A program made the position numbers and the translations under genes. The notes beneath the pieces are model-generated. The model was not told where the DNA came from and did no database searches. It saw nothing but the letters and a program-made list of their open reading frames with translations. From the NCBI GenBank assembly GCA_963802205.1, contig CAWDHW010000035.1, positions 1 through 36,872 on the forward strand: 36,872 nucleotides of DNA, written 5' to 3'. The stretch comes from DYRB01 sp963802205 (GTDB lineage Bacteria; Pseudomonadota; Gammaproteobacteria; Chromatiales; Chromatiaceae). Positions 33,940 to 36,872 of this stretch are shown in pieces; position 1 is the stretch's first letter, and every line of letters starts with the position of its first letter.

Positions 33940-35492
33940 GGCTGGGTCTCACCTGATGCTGGGTTTGGGTCGGCCGCGAGGCGACGGATGCGTCCGTCCA
34001 GTTGCAGGGCCAGGGTGCCGCCGGTGCGGAAGGCCTCGATGACCATATCGGAGATCAGCCGACCCGTCATCACCTTGTCCTGCATCTGCTGGAACGTTGC
34101 GTAGCCGTCCCCGCCCGCGGCGAGAAAGTCGGAGGTCACCACCCGGTAGACCCGCTGCGGGTCGATGGGCCGGCCGTCGAGACTGGCGTCCGCAAGACTG
34201 CCGTCCGCCGCGATGGCGTATCGAACGCCTGAGACTTGCAGGAAACCCCCCGGATTGTCCAGCGGGTCCAGGGCAGCGCTGCGCTGCAAGGTGGCCAGGA
34301 CCTGCCCCCCGGTCAGCCCCCCCACCACCAGCTCATTGCGGAAGGGGAAGACCTGGTAGATGTGCTTGAGGGTCACGGTCCCGGCTGGGATGGAGGCGCG
34401 AAAACCCCCGCCGTTGAACAGGGCCAGGTCCGCCTGGGTGATGTCACGGGCGAGATCCGCCACCCAGTCCCCAAACACCGCCTCGCCACGACGGATTTGC
34501 TCGCGTCCCGCGCCCAGTTCCACAGCAGTCTCGCCGACGGCCTCGGCCAAACCCTGCTCGGCCTCCCCCGCAATGCGCGCGACCTCAGCGGCGACCGCCG
34601 GGTCCTGGGGGACGGCGGCGTCCATAGTCAACACCCGGTAGCCAGTGCGCACCAGGTGCCCGTCTCGGCAGGCCAGGTCCATGCGCCCGAGCCAGTGCCC
34701 CCGCTCCCCGGCCTGGAGGATCGCCACCTCCCCCACCATCACAGGCTCCGGATAGAGGTTGTGGTTGTGTCCGCCCACGATGACATCCACCTGGGGGACC
34801 TCGGCGGCCAGGCGACGATCGTCGGCTATGCCCATGTGGGATAGGACCAGCATCAGATCCGCCTGCGCCTTCAGCCCCGGAACCAGTCGGCGGGCGGCGG
34901 CGACGGGCTCCTCGACGCTGACCCCGTAGATATTGCGGGGGTGGGTCGCGGTGGTCAGCTCGGGAGTGGTCAGCCCCAGCACCGCCACCCGGGGCCCGCC
35001 TGGCTTGGCCAGGATGACGGCCGGCTTGACCGGCAGCGGCTCGGGGTGAGTCTCGACATTGGCGGTAAGCCAGGGGAAGGCCGACAGACGGACGAGGTTG
35101 CGAAACACCTCCTGCCCATAGTCGAGTTCATGGTTACCCATGACGGCGGCATCGACCCCCATGCGCTCGAACAGGGCCAGGTCCGGGATCCCCAGGAAGA
35201 GGCTGGAGGAGACGGTGCCCTGGAGCAGGTCCCCGGCAAACAGCAGGATGACGGAGCGGTCCTGATCCTCGGCGCGCACCGCAGCCACCGCCGTCGCCAG
35301 GCGGGCTATACCCCCGGCCTCGGCCTGGGTCCGGGGATCTGGGTAGGGCTCGAGTTGGCCGTGAAAGTCGTTGAAATGCAGCAGGGTGAGCCCTTGCCCC
35401 TCGATGCAGGCGGCCCTGGACGGGGCCGGCCAGCCGAGCGCGCAGGCGAGGGCGAGCAGGCAGGAAAGGCGCAGGCGGACGATCCTCGTCAC
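33936..35492 (-). CDS. Periplasmic 5'-nucleotidase/UDP-sugar hydrolase (UshA-like)
   Basis: 518 residues from GTG 35492, overlapping the DUF302 stop. Signal peptide LSCLLALACALGWPAPSRAA. The metallophosphatase domain (about 30-310) has LTLLHFNDFHGQLEP, LFAGDLLQGTVSSSLFLG, DAAVMGNHELDYG, VLSHMGIADD and DVIVGGHNHNLYP, supplying the two-metal site. The 5'-nucleotidase C-terminal domain (about 340-500) has ALFNGGGFRASIPAGTVTLK, IYQVFPFRNELVVGGL and SDFLAAGGDGYATF for nucleotide binding. It releases phosphate from nucleotides or sugar nucleotides in the periplasm, serving phosphate or nucleoside scavenging. It is the middle gene of a coupled three-gene secreted operon. Confidence 0.9.
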   Translation of the reverse strand: MTRIVRLRLSCLLALACALGWPAPSRAACIEGQGLTLLHFNDFHGQLEPYPDPRTQAEAGGIARLATAVAAVRAEDQDRSVILLFAGDLLQGTVSSSLFLGIPDLALFERMGVDAAVMGNHELDYGQEVFRNLVRLSAFPWLTANVETHPEPLPVKPAVILAKPGGPRVAVLGLTTPELTTATHPRNIYGVSVEEPVAAARRLVPGLKAQADLMLVLSHMGIADDRRLAAEVPQVDVIVGGHNHNLYPEPVMVGEVAILQAGERGHWLGRMDLACRDGHLVRTGYRVLTMDAAVPQDPAVAAEVARIAGEAEQGLAEAVGETAVELGAGREQIRRGEAVFGDWVADLARDITQADLALFNGGGFRASIPAGTVTLKHIYQVFPFRNELVVGGLTGGQVLATLQRSAALDPLDNPGGFLQVSGVRYAIAADGSLADASLDGRPIDPQRVYRVVTSDFLAAGGDGYATFQQMQDKVMTGRLISDMVIEAFRTGGTLALQLDGRIRRLAADPNPASGETQP

Positions 35493-35971
35493 CAGGAGGC
35501 GCCCGTCTCGGCAATCCCCTTGAGGTTCTCCGCCACCTCCGCCATGACCGGGCTGGCCGCGATCTGGTCCTGGGGGATCTCGCGGTAGACGACGTAAGTC
35601 TTGTCGGGCTCCTTCGCCAGGACATAGGCCGCCACGATGAAGGGGCAGTTGACCACCCGCGCCGGGTTTTCATGGGTCATCCTGTGAGACAGGCCAGCGC
35701 TACAGAACTCGATGGACTCGGCCTTGAGGAAGACGGGTTCGCCATACCCCAGGTCACGGCCGGTACGCTCCAGCATCTCGCCCATGTGCATGACGTTGTT
35801 GATGTACATGCCCCGTTCCTGGATGGCTGACTGAAGCCCCTCCATGACATCGGCGAAGGCGGTCTTGCTCTCATGGACGGCGTAGCCGCCGCCGGCCTGG
35901 GCCTGGGACAGGGCCCCGGCCAGTGCAAAGGCGATGGCCAGAGTGCTGGCAAGGCGCTGGGGGTAGGACAT
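35489..35971 (-). CDS. Exported DUF302 protein
   Basis: 160 residues from ATG 35971, which gives a clean signal peptide (RLASTLAIAFALAGALSQAQ). A GTG ten codons upstream (36001) is possible but adds only His/Pro-rich residues. The mature part fits DUF302: VHESKTAFADVMEGLQSAIQ at the opening and a central FLKAESIEFCSAGLSHRMTH. CPFIVAAYVLAKEPDKTYVV and a SPVMAEVAENLKGI helix close it. DUF302 proteins are small alpha-beta proteins of unknown role, often exported in sulfur oxidisers. Its two Cys (about 98 and 116) could form a disulfide or bind something. It leads the operon with the 5'-nucleotidase. Confidence 0.75.
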   Translation of the reverse strand: MSYPQRLASTLAIAFALAGALSQAQAGGGYAVHESKTAFADVMEGLQSAIQERGMYINNVMHMGEMLERTGRDLGYGEPVFLKAESIEFCSAGLSHRMTHENPARVVNCPFIVAAYVLAKEPDKTYVVYREIPQDQIAASPVMAEVAENLKGIAETGASW

Positions 35972-36100
35972 GGGCGGACTCTGTGGGTGGTGTTGGTGCA
36001 CCCAATTTTAACAGCGGGACCGGCCCCCGGCGATGACCGGATCGATTGGGGACATGGCGATCGACGGCAGCAGTCGGCCGTCGATGACTGATGGCTGCCC

Positions 36101-36116
36101 TGGACGCACCATTGCG
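36101..36116 (+). promoter_or_regulatory. Possible sigma-54-type -24/-12 element before rtcB
   Basis: TGGACGCACCATTGCG has GG and GC exactly 10 bases apart and a full TTGC at -12, but its -24 box is TGGA, not TGGC. It lies 93 bases upstream of the rtcB start. In many gammaproteobacteria rtcB is activated by RtcR with sigma-54. Weak evidence from sequence alone. Confidence 0.25.
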
Positions 36117-36208
36117 CCCCCTGCCGCGTTTGGAGCGGCTGTTCCGATCCGCAGGTCGCCACCACCCCTTTTTGTCGGCAGGGCCGCGCGCCATAGGAAG
36201 AGGAAACC

Positions 36209-36872
36209 GTGCCCATCAAGCAAGTGATTACCGAGGGGGTAAGACCGGTCAAGGTCTGGACCGACGACCTGGATGCGTTCGCCCGGGCGCAATTGGTCAA
36301 CCTGTCCAAATTGCCCTTTATCCATCGCCATGTGGCCGCCATGCCGGATGTCCACGGCGGCATCGGGGCCACCATCGGCAGCGTCATCGCCACCCACAAG
36401 GCGATCATCCCGGCCGCCGTGGGGGTGGACATCGGCTGCGGCATGGCGGCGGTGCGCACCTCGCTCAGCACGAACGACATCGACGAGAAGTCCCTGAAGC
36501 GGGTTTTCGACCAGATCAGTCGCGACGTGCCCGTCGGCCGCGCCCAGCACAGGGACGACCGCGCCCTGGTGGACGCCGCCCGGCCCTTCGCCGCCAAGCT
36601 CGCCAAGATGACTGGCCGTCATCCTCACCTGCTCAAGGCCTTCGGGCGCTTTTCCAACTGGGTCAACCAGATGGGCACCTTGGGCGGGGGCAATCACTTC
36701 ATCGAGGTGTGCCTGGACGAGGCAGGCCAGGTATGGGTAATGCTGCATTCGGGCAGCCGGGGCATCGGCAACGCCATCGGCCACTACTTCATCGACCTGG
36801 CACGCCGCGATATGGAGCGCTGGATGATCCAGTTACCCGACCGCGACCTCGCCTACCTCCCGGAGGGCAGTG
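36209..36872 (+). CDS. rtcB: RNA-splicing ligase RtcB, 5' part
   Basis: 221 codons are present, of a family length near 380-410, and the window end cuts it. GTG 36209 has AGGAAGAGGAAA just upstream. RtcB joins RNA 3'-phosphate or 2',3'-cyclic phosphate to 5'-OH ends using GTP and Mn2+. Visible motifs: KLPFIHRHVAAMPDVHGGIG, AAVGVDIGCGMAAVRT with Asp74 and Cys77 as metal ligands, MGTLGGGNHFIEVCLDEAG with His163, and MLHSGSRGIGNAIGHYF with His180. The guanylated His would lie beyond the window. It is divergent from the DUF302 operon. An rtcA gene or rtcR could follow outside. Confidence 0.93.
   Translation, partial: MPIKQVITEGVRPVKVWTDDLDAFARAQLVNLSKLPFIHRHVAAMPDVHGGIGATIGSVIATHKAIIPAAVGVDIGCGMAAVRTSLSTNDIDEKSLKRVFDQISRDVPVGRAQHRDDRALVDAARPFAAKLAKMTGRHPHLLKAFGRFSNWVNQMGTLGGGNHFIEVCLDEAGQVWVMLHSGSRGIGNAIGHYFIDLARRDMERWMIQLPDRDLAYLPEGS

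Overview
The window is two unlike pieces of DNA joined near position 4,700. Bases 1 to about 4,700 look like a very GC-rich actinobacterium; an Acidimicrobiia-like source is my inference from gene content and protein style. It carries the start of an acyltransferase, ribonuclease HII, two acyl-CoA dehydrogenase-type flavoenzymes, a short-chain dehydrogenase and part of a small membrane protein. Every complete gene here is broken by one or more single-base frame changes, although the protein segments on either side remain well conserved. That is the signature of uncorrected sequencing error, not gene decay. The join cuts a membrane-protein gene on one side and a TPR gene on the other, so it is most simply an assembly or library chimera.

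From about 4,700 to the end the DNA reads as a purple sulfur bacterium (Chromatiaceae). The best evidence is a sulfur globule protein gene (32,725) and a four-haem TsdB-TsdA fusion for thiosulfate/tetrathionate chemistry (7,123). Reading frames here are almost all intact. Two single-base shifts remain, in a uracil-DNA glycosylase and in a secreted coiled-coil protein.

Layout of the second part: a truncated TPR protein, a methyltransferase and an exported DsrE-like protein (minus strand); tsdBA (plus); gpmA with a second histidine phosphatase (minus), divergent from pyruvate carboxylase (plus); a DctPQM-type TRAP carboxylate importer (minus); a six-gene nickel/cobalt ECF uptake operon that includes an outer-membrane barrel (plus); a MIF-like protein; gshB-apbE-tonB (plus); an IS91-type transposase remnant; a 1,289-residue FAD/Fe-S oxidoreductase (minus); leuA behind a likely leucine leader peptide, then uracil-DNA glycosylase (plus); the sulfur globule gene (plus); a three-gene overlapping secreted operon of DUF302, 5'-nucleotidase and coiled-coil protein (minus); and the 5' two-thirds or so of rtcB (plus), cut by the window end.

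Together the genes describe a metabolically flexible phototrophic sulfur oxidiser: thiosulfate oxidation and sulfur storage, carboxylate uptake next to an anaplerotic carboxylase, and nickel or cobalt import for metalloenzymes such as hydrogenase or for cobalamin. I found no tRNA, rRNA, CRISPR array, prophage or obvious defence island. The most interesting regulatory signals are the leucine-rich leader before leuA and a perfect palindrome inside the sulfur globule promoter.
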